A program made the position numbers and the translations under genes. The notes under the pieces were generated by a model. The model was given only the letters and a program-made list of their open reading frames with translations. It had not been told where the DNA came from and did not search any database. Below are positions 34,623-45,353 of a stretch of DNA of 64,000 bases, piece by piece. The stretch is from Cladosporium sp. IMV 00045. Lineage: Eukaryota > Ascomycota > Dothideomycetes > Cladosporiales > Cladosporiaceae. Each line of letters begins with the position of its first letter. The first letter of the stretch is position 1. Location of the stretch: contig MSJI02000306.1 in NCBI GenBank assembly GCA_001931905.2, positions 62,001-126,000 of the forward strand, in the 5' to 3' direction.

Positions 34623-35426
34623 TCATTCCCACTGAGTGCCCTTGAGCCTCTGCATAAGGTAGTCAACTTCGACGATCTTCGTCAGCGGGATAACATGGTC
34701 CTTGTACATGGCAACCACAGCATCCACGTCGACCTTTGGGATACCACCCTCGCTACAGAAGTTCGGGTCTTGGCCGTAAGTGTTGGCCTTGAGTCGTAAT
34801 CTCTCCAGCACCTGCTTCTCGACTGCAGCGTTTGTGATGGCTTCGTCGATGCCCTTGGTGTCGTGCGCCTTGATCAGAGCAACGAACTTCTCGGGATTGG
34901 ATTGGAACTTTGATTCGGCGACAAATTTGCCAAAGTGAATTCGTCGACTCAGTGCCTGGAGAGTGTTGACATCGGCGGTTGCAGCACTTCCGTAGTTCTC
35001 CTGTGAATCCGAACGTTCCTCACGGTCAAACTTGGCGCAGGCGGCGGGCAGGATGTCCTTGACGTAGCGTTGTTTGAGTTCTCCGTTGACGTTGACGTCG
35101 TTATCCCAAAGTATCTTGGGGTATTTCAGTTCCTTGAGAATCGGAGTTTGCATGGCGTCCGGGAAGAAGGGATATTCGTCCGGGCTTTGATAGCGGCGAA
35201 TCTTTGATTGCATGACCTCCTGTTCGCGCAATACCCACTCCGAGAAGCTGAGGTCTGATCCGGGAATAGAGATTGCTCCAGGTTTGTAGATAGTCTCATT
35301 GTAGGGAAATTGTACCCGCTCGATGATGTGAAACAAGACAGTGTCTTCTAATCTGATCAACTGGAAGCGAATGTTGGCCAGGTCCAGAGCCTTGCTAGCA
35401 TCGTTGATATCAATCGCGGTATCCAT
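34623..35426 (-). CDS. ARO7: Chorismate mutase (AroQ fungal type)
   Basis: 267 residues from the ATG at 35426 ([20 protein letters not shown]); the open frame extends upstream to 35666 but that part looks like 5' leader, and 267 residues matches yeast Aro7. Recognisable blocks: [25 protein letters not shown] (first helix with catalytic-side Arg), [34 protein letters not shown] and the regulatory/active region [39 protein letters not shown], ending [13 protein letters not shown]. It converts chorismate to prephenate, the branch to Phe and Tyr; the fungal enzyme is activated by Trp and inhibited by Tyr. It is divergently arranged with MDV1. Confidence 0.95.
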   Translation of the reverse strand: MDTAIDINDASKALDLANIRFQLIRLEDTVLFHIIERVQFPYNETIYKPGAISIPGSDLSFSEWVLREQEVMQSKIRRYQSPDEYPFFPDAMQTPILKELKYPKILWDNDVNVNGELKQRYVKDILPAACAKFDREERSDSQENYGSAATADVNTLQALSRRIHFGKFVAESKFQSNPEKFVALIKAHDTKGIDEAITNAAVEKQVLERLRLKANTYGQDPNFCSEGGIPKVDVDAVVAMYKDHVIPLTKIVEVDYLMQRLKGTQWE

Positions 35427-35718
35427 TCTGTTTAGAATTTGTCCAGATGTCCGTGGCAAAGAGTGACCATGTGTCTTATCACAGTCAGATGCCTCGTGGT
35501 CTCCTGAGCCATGACTGTTCGGCGTACCAAGCACCGTTTTGTTCGGCAGAACTTCCACCTCTGGCTGAACGTTGGAGGCTCGTGATCTAGATGGACGTTG
35601 CACGCGATCAACAAACCAACACCTGGTGTCACGACTTTCCTTTCGTCCTTTACACATTCGCGCCACCGACCCCAGTTATGCTTCGATAAGTCACTCAAAT
35701 CGCGCGCTCACATCTGGC
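35427..35718. promoter_or_regulatory. Shared divergent promoter, ARO7 / MDV1
   Basis: 292 bp between opposite start codons. The upstream open extension of ARO7 in this stretch has no conserved residues. No specific sites are claimed. Confidence 0.5.
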
Positions 35719-37923
35719 ATGTCGGACCGCCGTGGACGAAGCACATCCCCTCGCCGAAGGGCGAGGGCGACCGACAACGATGAAGATTCATTTGTAAATG
35801 TACGTGCGACAGACAGACTTAGGTTGATTGCTTGGATGCTGACAAAATCTGGAAGACTCGTCAATTAGAGGCACTCGGTCGGACCGTTCATGCGACCGCC
35901 AGCCAACTCATATCCTCCAACTTCAGCGGCACCGACTCTGGGATCCACGAATCCTACCATTCAGCACTTGGCCACATAAACCGATCCATGCAAAGGCCGT
36001 CGATACAACGCTCCGTATTCAATCTTGCAAAGGCAAACCCGCGCGAACTCATACGCTCACACTTCAACACTACCGAGATCGAGCACCGCGCGATTACATA
36101 CATCCCGGACGACCTCTTGCGAAACGTCAAGGAAACTTCCAGCCCATTCAGCCTGTTTGAGGGCTTCCAAGCGAGCTTACCAGATGAAGATGTTCCGGAC
36201 AAACGGAGGAGACATGGAAAGCATGGGTCCAAATCGCAAAAGCTGTTGGATGCCGCTGAGGAGGAAGATGGCCCGCAAAAGCTAGCGATGCTGAAGAGAT
36301 CGAAGCTGAAATCAGACCACAAACTTGAGATGATGGGGATAAGGAAAACTATGTGCGCGAGCGAGATCAAAGAAATCGACACGAAGATCGCGAACCTGAA
36401 CACCATGCGAAAGGTCGTGCTCGATCGCCTAGCTGGGCTTGAGCAAGAAGAACATGACTTGGAGCAGGAAGTTGGAAACTTGGCCGAAAAGCTCGAGGTC
36501 CTCGAGGAAGAGCTGGAAGATACTGTGGTATTGGAAGGCAAAGCAGCTGCTCAAGGAGATGCTGCAACAGAACAAGCCGAGGCTGGTGAGAACAGTCCAG
36601 ATATGAACGCATCGTTCATGTCGGAGTCAGTATACGGCAAACTACCAAAAGCCGAAAGCAAAGAAACGCATACGCCCAAATCAAAGCGCAGAAAGGGCAC
36701 TCGTACGACGCCACGGAAGGTCTCTATGCCTGTCTTGCATGAGCACATGCGGCCTGGCTCTAAGATCCGAGAAATACCAGCCCACAACGACATGATCACC
36801 GCACTCGACTTCGATGCGCCTTTCGGAACGATGGTCACGGCAGCGCTGGATGACACAGTCAGAGTATGGGATCTCAGCGCTGGCCGCTGCATGGGCATGC
36901 TTGAAGGACACTTGAGCAGTGTACGATGCTTGCAGGTCGAAGACAACTGGGTTGCGACTGGATCGATGGACGCTTCAATTAAGCTATGGGACCTCAGCCA
37001 AGCAGACTACGTACCGCCACCACCCAGCGCTGGATCCAAGTCCTCTGCATCGGATGATCACGAAGAACCATCAGCAACTGGCGGTGACCTTTTTGGACCT
37101 ATTCCTGAAGAAGAGCCGGCCAGGCAACCAGCGGTGCATGGTAACGCCATGGAAGACTGCCACACCTTGTCACTATCAGGGCACGTCGCCGAAGTCACCG
37201 CCTTGAACTTCCGAGGTAGCACACTTGTCAGCGGCAGTGCTGATAAGACCCTGCGACAATGGGATCTTGAGAAAGGCCGATGTGTCCAAACGCTTGACGT
37301 TTTGTGGGCAGCAGCACAGCCTACCAACGTCAACAGCGGTTCAGCAGGAGGCAATACCGATAGCTGGTGGCGTCCGGCGGCTGGCAGGCTGCCAGCTGCT
37401 GAGGCGGACTTTGTTGGCGCTCTACAAGTCTTCGAGACCGCACTGGCTTGTGGCACAGCTGATGGCATGGTTCGTCTTTGGGATCTGCGAAGCGGAATGG
37501 TGCACCGAAGCCTTGTTGGCCACACAGGTCCTATCACTGCACTACAGTTCGATGACGTCTATCTTGTCACTGGCAGTCAAGACCGCAGTATCAGAGTAAG
37601 TGAAGTTTCCAGCATCCGTTCATTCTACATACTAACGCGCCTTTCAGATTTGGGACCTTCGTACTGGTGGCATCCACGACGCTTTCGCTTACGACCAGCC
37701 TGTTTCGTCTATGATGTTCGATGCACGACGCATTGTGAGCGCCGTTGGCGAGGACGTCGTCAAGGTATACGACAAGGCAGAAGGCCACCAGTGGGACTGT
37801 GGCCCCGGTGCCAGCATCGAGGAAGGCTCATCAAGAACTGCAGCAATTGAGAGGGTCAAGATCAAGGATGGCTACATGATAGAAGGTCGCAAGGACGGTA
37901 TCGTCGGTGTCTGGTCTTGTTGA
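35719..37923 (+). CDS. MDV1: Mitochondrial division protein Mdv1-like, coiled coil plus WD40
   Basis: Three exons: 35719-35793 ([13 protein letters not shown]), 35856-37595 and 37648-37923, with introns of 62 and 52 bp; 696 residues. The N-terminal part has [18 protein letters not shown] and [12 protein letters not shown], typical of the Fis1-binding region of Mdv1/Caf4. A coiled coil spans about 170-245 ([20 protein letters not shown]). The WD40 propeller occupies about 310-696 with repeats such as [54 protein letters not shown], and ends VWSC. A low-complexity insertion of about 50 residues sits between two WD repeats. The protein links Fis1 to the dynamin Dnm1 on the outer membrane during fission. 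Confidence 0.92.
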
Positions 37924-38230
37924 TTCATGCCGTCGGATGAAGCGACGATCACAGCGAGGTGATGAAAGACTTGTATGTTTGGAGCAAAGCGATGGCTCGT
38001 GTAAATTTGTACTATTGGACAGCATGTGAATATATGAACACTTCCCCAATCACATGTCATCAAGACAGCTGAACAGCGTTTGCTTCGCCTTTCACTTCTA
38101 ACCTCGCACTTCTAATCTCGCACTCTCAACATTTCACCATCACCTCACCACCTACATTGCAAACCAAAGAAGTCTCATTACCTCAATCACACACACTCTA
38201 TCCTGGCAATACACTCAACCCTCAACAACC
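37924..38230. promoter_or_regulatory. Upstream region of small basic protein A
   Basis: 307 bases. The last ~130 bases are C/A/T-rich with CACTTCTAACCTCGCACTTCTAATCTCGCA (a near-duplicated 16-base phrase at about 38092-38122), typical of a fungal 5' leader. Confidence 0.4.
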
Positions 38231-38751
38231 ATGTCTACCAAATCCACCAACAACCCCGGCCTCTCCGGCCGCGACGTCGAGGTCCTTTGCGCGATGTGCC
38301 AGTCCCTCAAGTCCAAGCCAGACGTACGTGACCGACACCTCATTCTGCAAGTTGAACAAGTTGCTCACTAAAATCGCTGACACAGGTCGACATGGAGAAG
38401 TTCGGCACTCTTTCTGGATTCTCCACCAAGGGGAGCGCAACCACCAACCTTGCTAAGGTGCTCAAGAAAGCCATGGGCGAGGGTACTGCTTCCCCGGAGG
38501 CGAAGAAGGGCGGTGGAAGCAAGCGCAAGGCTGGTATGTCAACCACTTGAAGTCTAGGCCAGAATGCGCAGTCGACTAACTATGATATCAGGTGACATCT
38601 CCGAGGATGCCGGAGATGGCGAGGAGACTCCGTCCAAGAAGAAGGCGGGCTCTAAGACGAAGTCCAAGACGGACGATGAGACAGGGGAATGGAGGAGGAG
38701 TTGGCTATCAAGGATGAGCCAGAGAACGTCGGTGCCGGTGAGCTTGCTTGA
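38231..38751 (+). CDS. Small basic HTH-like protein A (paralogue family), frameshifted end
   Basis: Exons 38231-38323, 38386-38533 and 38592 onward; introns of 62 and 58 bp. The N-terminal domain is GRDVEVLCAMCQSLKSKPDV|DMEKFGTLSGFSTKGSATTN (the bar is about where intron 1 falls), predicted as three helices in a Myb/SANT-like arrangement. A Lys-rich tail follows (KKGGGSKRKAGDISEDAG). After an AC-AGGGG-AAT stretch (G run 38684-38687) the natural acidic ending (MEEELAIKDEPENVGAGELA, stop at 38749-38751) is one frame away; uncorrected, the frame runs to 38803. One missing G explains it. Function unknown; the composition suggests a chromatin or DNA-binding protein. Genes at 39047, 42800 and 44166 are relatives. 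Confidence 0.7.
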
Positions 38752-39046
38752 GGGTCAACTTCACAGTTCATTCGACTTCAGGATCTGTGACTTGCGTCAG
38801 TAGGGAGGGACTTTGGATTTGCGTTTCACGTGATAGTGCAGATTCATTCACATGCCTCCAGAAACCAGCTAGTGTGCTGATGCCTTATTATTTGAGCTTT
38901 GTTCCTGCTTCAATAGCTTCTCACTTTTCCAACACTTTCCATCTTACTCCGACATTCTTCTCGATTTAAGATTATCACCCGTCATAAAACTCCTGACCTT
39001 CCCAACCGCCAACACAATACATCCATACCAATCATCATCCAACACC

Positions 39047-39577
39047 ATGTCCATTAAACCGTCCACCACCTCCTACTCCGAGCGCGATCTCGAGATGCTC
39101 CGCATCATGCACCGCTGCTTGAAGTCCAAGCCTGATGTACGCAAGATCACATCCAACCTCCTCTCCGTGCACGGCTAAAACTCTTCTCAAGGTCGACATG
39201 GAAAAGTTCGCCGCTGAAACTGGCCTGGGTGGGGTGAAGAGCGCCCGCGCTACTCTTCACCGCCTGCTCAAGAAGCTCTCTGGCGAGGATGAGAGTGCTC
39301 CAGATGTTGCTTCTCCGGAAAAGGAGACTGAGAGCGAGGAGACTACCCAGGCTACCCCGATTGAGGGCAAGAAGAAGGGCGGCGGTCGCAAGCGCAAGAC
39401 TGGTAGGCTGCCCTGCCCTCAAATCGCTCTTCCATGAATTCAGAGCTAATGAGAAGTGTAGACACTGCTGACGGCGATGAAACCGCTAGTCCGTCGAAGA
39501 AGAAGGCCAGTCCGACCAAGCGCAAGACCAAGGTTAAGGCGGAGGACGGAGGTGAGGGTGACCAGGAGGCTGCCTGA
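39047..39577 (+). CDS. Small basic HTH-like protein B (paralogue family)
   Basis: Exons 39047-39136, 39192-39402 and 39462-39577; introns of 55 and 59 bp; 138 residues. Domain: SERDLEMLRIMHRCLKSKPD, then VDMEKFAAETGLGGVKSARA, TLHRLLKKL. The tail has KKKGGGRKRKTDTADGDETA, then SPSKKKASPTKRKTKVKAED, ending DQEAA. It is closest to gene A: the same KSKPD-intron-VDMEKF junction and the same second intron after the KRK motif. The tail has SPSKK/SPTKR motifs like those in linker histones. Intact. Function unknown. Confidence 0.8.
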
Positions 39578-39710
39578 TGGAGGACGTTCGGAACGAGCAC
39601 CAGCCAGTCTGTCAAGTCTTCAGCGGGTCAATATTCTGGCGAATGGCCACTTGTGCTTAGAGAATGGAACAAGGCCGACAAGATATGGTCGCCTAGCCGT
39701 AGCTTGAGTC

Positions 39711-40325
39711 TCACTTCATGAAATCCATGAAATCCAATCCGAATCCTGAATCTTTGGGAGCTTCAGGCTTCTTGTTCGCTACCAAAGCTTGGAGGCTCGC
39801 ATGTTTTCCTCGAGCCTTTCTGCGCGCAGTCGGTTTTGCCTGTGTCGTATCGGGTGTCTGCTCTCTCTGTGGTGGCGCTGGAGCTGGGGTTGGTGCTGGA
39901 TCCGGAGTTGAGGTTGATTTCTGCTCCTTGTTGCTTGTCTCAGACGCGACGGTAGGCTTTGAGTCCCTGATCTGAGTGTTCGATCGCTTCATCATCTTTG
40001 GTCTCTTTCGATGTTGTACGGTGTTCTCGGCGCCGCATGCTAGACACTTTACGCATTTCGTGACGGTAGCCGCGCCACTGAGACGCTGCTGACGGGTCTG
40101 TCTGTGTTCTTTGGATCTGGCAGGTTCGCATGACCATCCAACAAGAAGACTTCGGCTACAAGCCTTGCAAATGTTTTCTGATTCAGTCTCTTCCAGGCCT
40201 TGTAAAGCAGTTGCGTCTCTTTTTGTTGCACGTAGATACGACGAGACGGTTGGAGAAGGCACTGCCAGCACCTCAGACGCTTGGCCAAGGTATCTCAACC
40301 TTGCGGCTTGATCAGCAGAGACCAT
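39711..40325 (-). CDS. RNase P/MRP subunit of the Rpr2/Rpp21/Snm1 family
   Basis: An intronless frame. I place the start at 40325 (MVSADQAARLRYLGQASEVL), giving 204 residues; an ATG 33 bases upstream is possible. The Rpr2-type helical N-terminus (QAARLRYLGQASEVL...PSPTVSSYLRATKRDA) is followed by a four-Cys zinc ribbon, ENICKACSRSLLVGWSC, then KCVKCLACGAEN. The C-terminal 95 residues are low-complexity, Pro/Thr/Lys-rich. Rpr2 belongs to RNase P (tRNA 5' maturation) and Snm1 to RNase MRP (rRNA processing); I cannot choose between them. It diverges from DBR1 with 241 bp between start codons. Confidence 0.8.
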   Translation of the reverse strand: MVSADQAARLRYLGQASEVLAVPSPTVSSYLRATKRDATALQGLEETESENICKACSRSLLVGWSCEPARSKEHRQTRQQRLSGAATVTKCVKCLACGAENTVQHRKRPKMMKRSNTQIRDSKPTVASETSNKEQKSTSTPDPAPTPAPAPPQREQTPDTTQAKPTARRKARGKHASLQALVANKKPEAPKDSGFGLDFMDFMK

Positions 40326-40566
40326 GATGTGTCCCGAAGATGTCCACTCGAGAACCACATCCAGATATCGTCAAGAAGGGTGCATGTTCACTTCAAAAAC
40401 TTGATGACATGTGAAAGCGCGAGCCTCGGCGGGGCTTTCCGCTGGCGCGTTGGTGGACGACTTCAACTTTCCGTGTTGCGCGCTTCATGTTGACTTCCTT
40501 CTCAAATATGTAGCCTCCACGATACTCTACCGTCCAGGAGACTACTACTGCCACAAGACCGCAAAT

Positions 40567-42369
40567 ATGTCGACAAGTGTTGAGCTCAGAGAGGAGAATG
40601 GCGTCCGTGTCGCGATCGAAGGCTGTGGTCACGGCACACTTCACGCCATTTACGCTTCTGTCGAGCAGGCTTGTAAAGTCAAAGGATGGCCGGGAGCTGA
40701 CCTCTTGATCATAGGCGGAGACTTCCAGTCCGTTCGCAATGCATACGATCTCAACTGTGTGGCCATGCCCGCAAAGTACCGGGAGATGTGCGATTTCCAC
40801 GAATACTACTCTGGCGCGCGCGAAGCGCCTTACCTCACGATCTTTGTCGGCGGTAATCACGAAGCCAGCAACTACCTTTTCGAGCTCTACTACGGAGGAT
40901 GGGTCGCCAAAAACATCTACTACATGGGTGCCGCGAATGTCGTACGAGTCGGTCCTCTACGGATTGCTGGCATGAGTGGTATCTGGAAGCATTTTGACTA
41001 CAGGAAGCCGCACTACGAAAGACTTCCTTACAACGAGAGTGACATGAAGAGTATATACCACGTCAGAGAGCTGGATGTGCGCAAGCTGCAACAGATTCGA
41101 ACACAAGTCGACATTGGCATCAGCCACGACTGGCCTCGAGGTGTTGAATGGACGGGAGACCACCAGAAATTGTTCCGTCAGAAGGCACACCTCGAAGAAG
41201 ACGCGCGGACTGGACGTCTTGGCAATGTTGCTGCGAAGGAGGTGGTAGACTACCTAAGGCCAAAGTGGTGGTTCAGCGCGCATCTACACTGTAAATTTGC
41301 TGGTGTGATTGAGCACGCTGAAGGGAACTCGGAGGTTCAAGGTGCTCCTTCGGGGAGCTCTCAAGCAGTGGCTGCCACAACCGCTCTTCCAGAACCAGTA
41401 GTGACAAAGAATGAGGCTGAGATCGACCTCGATCTTGATGATGAGCCAGAACCGAAGCGCGCCAAAGTTTCTGCAATCGCTGCACCAGTAGTCCCATTGA
41501 ATGCGGATGAGATCGACCTGGAATTAGAAGATGAAGAAGATGGTGTCGCGCCCGTAGCGTCCGGGCAAGGCGTTGATGGAGTGCAGATTCCTGTCTCAAA
41601 TGACCGCCAGCCAGAAGTGAGCTCCAACATGCCCGCTGACTTGGATGCTGCACGAGCAACACTTCCAGCCTCTTTCAACAAGCCACAAAGGGCGACGGTA
41701 CCGGCTCAAATGCCGCCGGGTATCACAAACACAACAACTCGATTCCTTGCCCTCGACAAATGTCTACCGAATCGCAATTTCCTCCAGATGATGTCGATCC
41801 CATGCGAGAGCGAAACGACACTTTCTCGCCCTCTTCGCCTCGAGCACGACATGGAGTGGTTGGCAATCACCCGCGCCTTTGCGCTTCACGAACCTCTTGT
41901 TCTAGGCGACCCGAAATTCAACGTTTCCCAAAAGAAATCACAAGCCGAATACTCCACCCTGATCGACGAATCACTTGCATGGCTCAAGAGTGCCAACGTC
42001 GACCTCGGCATCCCAGACTTTGAGCAGACCGGGCCAGTCTACGATGGGCAGAACTTCCGCCTGCCTCAGTATGAGAGACACGCCGGTGGGCTCAAGGAAT
42101 ACACAAACCCGCAGACGGCCAAATTCTGCAGCATGCTAGAGATTCCTAACCCCTTCGCCATTTCAGAAGACGAAAGGCAGGCGAGGATGCAAGCCGGCCC
42201 AAGACCCGATTATCACGGTGGGAACGACAGGGGCCGCGGTGGTGGGCGTGGTGGTTTCCGCGGTGGAGGAGGTGGTCGAGGTGGAGGAGGCGGCAGAGGC
42301 GGTTTCCGTGGCAATGGCCGTGGAGGCGGAAGAGGACGGGGTGGGAGAGGAGGCTTCAGAGGTCATTGA
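40567..42369 (+). CDS. DBR1: RNA lariat debranching enzyme Dbr1
   Basis: An intronless frame of 600 residues starting MSTSVELREENGVRVAIEGC. Metallophosphoesterase motifs are present: VAIEGCGHGTLHAIY, LLIIGGDFQSVRN (GDFQ), IFVGGNHEASNYL (GNHE), ISHDWPRGVEW and PKWWFSAHLHCKF (the HxH metal ligands). The C-terminal Dbr1 domain is visible (TTRFLALDKCLPNRNFLQMM, AITRAFALHEPL). A Dbr1-atypical acidic linker (about 255-400) and a long RGG tail (about 554-600: GRGGGRGGFRGG repeated) are added. The enzyme cuts the 2'-5' bond of intron lariats in the nucleus. The upstream in-frame extension (40411-40566) looks like leader. Start codon and motifs agree well with the family. Confidence 0.95.
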   Translation: MSTSVELREENGVRVAIEGCGHGTLHAIYASVEQACKVKGWPGADLLIIGGDFQSVRNAYDLNCVAMPAKYREMCDFHEYYSGAREAPYLTIFVGGNHEASNYLFELYYGGWVAKNIYYMGAANVVRVGPLRIAGMSGIWKHFDYRKPHYERLPYNESDMKSIYHVRELDVRKLQQIRTQVDIGISHDWPRGVEWTGDHQKLFRQKAHLEEDARTGRLGNVAAKEVVDYLRPKWWFSAHLHCKFAGVIEHAEGNSEVQGAPSGSSQAVAATTALPEPVVTKNEAEIDLDLDDEPEPKRAKVSAIAAPVVPLNADEIDLELEDEEDGVAPVASGQGVDGVQIPVSNDRQPEVSSNMPADLDAARATLPASFNKPQRATVPAQMPPGITNTTTRFLALDKCLPNRNFLQMMSIPCESETTLSRPLRLEHDMEWLAITRAFALHEPLVLGDPKFNVSQKKSQAEYSTLIDESLAWLKSANVDLGIPDFEQTGPVYDGQNFRLPQYERHAGGLKEYTNPQTAKFCSMLEIPNPFAISEDERQARMQAGPRPDYHGGNDRGRGGGRGGFRGGGGGRGGGGGRGGFRGNGRGGGRGRGGRGGFRGH

Positions 42370-42799
42370 GGTCGCGCTGCGCTTTGTCAGGCCCGAAGCA
42401 AATGGCTGATCTCATTCAGTGCAGAAGGATGGCCATGCCACACACACCAACGGTAGGCATGCATTGTTGCTCTCATACTGTTTCCATGCAGTTGTCTTTA
42501 CCGTAGTATCCTCGCTTACTCCAAAGCGGCTGTATTGTAAGTGCTTATCAGCTCAATTCCACGCCGCCTTCTTCAGCATGAACATTGCAAGCTTCATTGA
42601 AACACGACTAGAAATGATTCTCGACGTGTTTCTTGATACCAAGTTTCACATTCAAGTTCTCTCCCCAAAGCAAAAACGATTCCAAGCTTACTGACATGTT
42701 GCAAGTCGTCGCTGACGGTACACATCTTAAACACAACGTCTCTCCATCACAGGCTGATCGATTCTAATTTCCCATAAACCCAGAGGATAAAAGTCAGAC
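42370..42799. other. Convergent 3' region
   Basis: 430 bases between the DBR1 stop and the end of gene C. No coding texture. Confidence 0.45.
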
Positions 42800-43741
42800 T
42801 CAGTCGAACATCGCAGCGTCGAAAGCAGCCTCGTCCATGCCATCTTCCATCTCCGCCGTGACTCCATTCTCCTCACCTTCCCCAGGGAGCTCCGGCTCCG
42901 GAGTGGCCGCCGTGGCGTCTTCCTCTCCATCGACCTCAGCTTCTTCCTTGACTTTCTGCTTGCGAGACTTCTGCTGCTTAGGGTTTGGCTTAGGGGTGGC
43001 GACTTCGGCGTCGTCCTCAGCATCGCTTTCGGCTTCTTTCTTCACAGCCTTCGGTTTGCGGCCATTCTTCTTCGGCTTCGGCTCTGGAGTGTCGCTGGCG
43101 ACAGCAGCGTCTTGCTCATCCTCATCTGAGTCTGCCGGAAGATTAGCTGGAGTGCCATGGATTGATGGCAAATGCGGAATACCCACCCTCGCTCTTCTTG
43201 CGCTTACGACACGGAGTCTCCTTGCTACCTTTGCTCTTGGTCGGAGTCTTCGTCGGATTCTTGGCCGGCGAAGCAGTGCCGCCTCTAGCACCAGCAGTGA
43301 GCTTGTTACGCACGATGGCCCATGAGTCGCGGGCGTACTTTGACGTTTTGAAGTTGGCGGTACGGGCGACTTCGTCCCAGTTGACTTGCTGAGAAGTTGT
43401 TAGAAGATAACATTTGGAGGTGAGACTTGCTCGAACGTACAGTGGCTTTCGTGATCTCGATGACGGCTTTGAGGAGAGCGACCTGGCGCTCGGACAGGTC
43501 GATGGCTTCCCCGTTGGGGATGGCGAGAAGCATGTTCTTCACGATGGTCCAAGAGTCGCGGGCATACTTGGCGGTAGCAAAGTCTGCTTTGTTCGCGATT
43601 GCAGTCCAGTCGGGTTTCTGCTTGATGGTCAGTGTAATTCCATATTTTTTGAGAGGTAAAGCGACTGACCTCGCTTTTGGAGACTTCAATGTAGGCCTTG
43701 AGGAGGTCTTGATGCTTCGTGCTCAAGGTGATGGGAGCCAT
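42800..43741 (-). CDS. Basic HTH-like protein C with two copies of the domain
   Basis: Four exons: 43741-43670, 43617-43441, 43388-43187 and 43131-42800, with introns of 52, 52 and 55 bp; 260 residues. Two copies of the family domain occur in tandem: HQDLLKAYIEVSKSEKPDW, then TAIANKADFATAKYARDSWT; and ERQVALLKAVIEITKATQVN, then WDEVARTANFKTSKYARDSW. Introns 1 and 2 interrupt the two copies at the same point. A Lys/Pro-rich stretch (PTKTPTKSKGSKETPCRKRK) precedes intron 3, and the last ~110 residues alternate acidic and basic, ending AAFDAAMFD. A nuclear DNA-binding or chromatin role is inferred from composition only. The gene diverges from gene D. Confidence 0.8.
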
Positions 43742-44165
43742 GATGGCGTCTGGATGTGCTGGTGACGTGGATGGAATGGAAGTAAGAGATCGGAAGAGGT
43801 AGGTTGGTTGGAAAGATTGTGTCGGTTCAGAGCTGGTGAAGACAACCTTTATGCGATTGACATTCACATGAACGCAAGAGCTCAGACCCACAATTTCCCA
43901 TGACTATAGCGACTGGAATCGCCTCTGTCGTTTCAAGCCAAAGTGAATGGCATGTGACACTTCCTTCACTCGCCGCCTCTGTAGAGCCACATAAACATAC
44001 TCGCCCACACTTTCACTTCCTCGCACACTCACTACTCCAACACCTCTCCCGCTCACTTTTTCACTCTCCTCGAACACTCACTACTCCAACACCTCTCCCC
44101 CATCAGACACTCTCATCGACCCAACCTCATCGCACCAACCAACACCACCGCATCCCAACGCAACA
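43742..44165. promoter_or_regulatory. Shared divergent promoter of paralogues C and D
   Basis: 424 bp between start codons of two related genes. The half next to gene D is C/T/A-rich and contains a duplicated phrase CACTCACTACTCCAACACCTCTCCC (at about 44028-44050 and 44075-44098). Confidence 0.6.
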
Positions 44166-44789
44166 ATGTCCACCAAGCCCTCCGGCCCCTTCACCGCGCG
44201 CGAGACGGAGCTCATCAACATCGCCTTCCAAAGCCTCAAAGAAAAACCGATCGTAAATATCCCCTATCCCCTCCCAAACGCCCCGGCTTCCACGCCAATT
44301 CATTCCCAAACCCTAAACTAACCAAACCAACCACAGATCGACTACGAACTCATGGCCCTCAAAGCCGACCTAGTCGGCGCCAAATCCGCCCGCGACCAGT
44401 TCAACAAGCTGTACAGCAAGCTCACCTCCGCCAACACCAGCAGCAGCGGCAGCAGCACTGGAGCCCTCGGCGGCGGCGGCCGGGTTGTTGAAGAGAGTTC
44501 TCCGACGAAGAAAGGCGCATCGTCCAAGAAGCGCAAGGCTGATGGTGTGTCCACAACCAGCGAACTCCAGGCCTTCAATTGAGACTAGTCTGACCCAACA
44601 CCTCTCTTCCCAGAATCTCTCTTGACCGATGCTTACGACGCCAAAGCGCCATCATCGACCACAAAGAAGAAAGCAACAACGCCACGCAAGGAGAGGAGGA
44701 AGACGGAGAAGAATCCTCCACACAATCCCGATGCCAAAGCGGTCGCCAAAGCAGACAAAGACGAGGACTATGATGCTTTCGATTATTGA
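44166..44789 (+). CDS. Small basic HTH-like protein D (paralogue family)
   Basis: Exons 44166-44252, 44337-44544 and 44614-44789; introns of 84 and 69 bp; 156 residues. Domain: FTARETELINIAFQSLKEKP, then IIDYELMALKADLVGAKSAR, DQFNKLYSKL. A Ser/Gly-rich linker follows, then KKGASSKKRKAD with the second intron right after it, as in A and B. The C-terminus is Lys-rich (TKKKATTPRKERRKTEKNPP) and ends acidic-aromatic (DKDEDYDAFDY), recalling AAFDAAMFD in gene C. The function is unknown; it looks like a small nuclear DNA-binding protein. Intact. Confidence 0.8.
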
Positions 44790-45353
44790 GTTCTATTACA
44801 ACTTTTGAAAGGCAGTTGTGCTTTTTCCTGCACTTGTCCTCTTCGCAACTTGGTCGAGGTTTTAGAGAGGAAGGAAAGAGGAATCTCCAGGCGTTTCTGC
44901 AAAGCGGGATAGCGTTGCAGGCAAGCCGGCGAGTGGGCTGATGGTTCTGCGTGTTATTCAGCTTCGGCCTGAAGGAAAAAAAATGGGAAGAAAGCAAGAC
45001 GAAGGGAGAAAAACACATTACATTTGTAGCAAGCACCATTCTATTACTGCACTCCACTCCGGTAAAGCCAAAAACAAAAAGAAAAAAAAAGGACAAGAGA
45101 TGAAAAGTACCCAAGAAACCCCCAAAAGGGCCATCCATGTAGTACATGCCCATGGTATCATCGCTTTCGAAGCAGCATATCCCGGTCGTATCCTTTTTCG
45201 ACCTCTTATGGATCCGACAAATTGGTTAAGTATTCTAGGCTTGCAAAGCCAATACTGATATAACAAAAGAGAAAGACTGGAAAAGGCAAGAAGAAGAAGG
45301 CCGCAAACTAGCAAGCCTAAAAGCCGCTAGCAGCACATACGAGGAGAAGAAGT
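44790..45353. other. Convergent 3' region, A-rich
   Basis: 564 bases between the gene D stop and the CSC1 3' end; includes A-rich tracts near 44975-45100. No gene seen. Confidence 0.45.
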
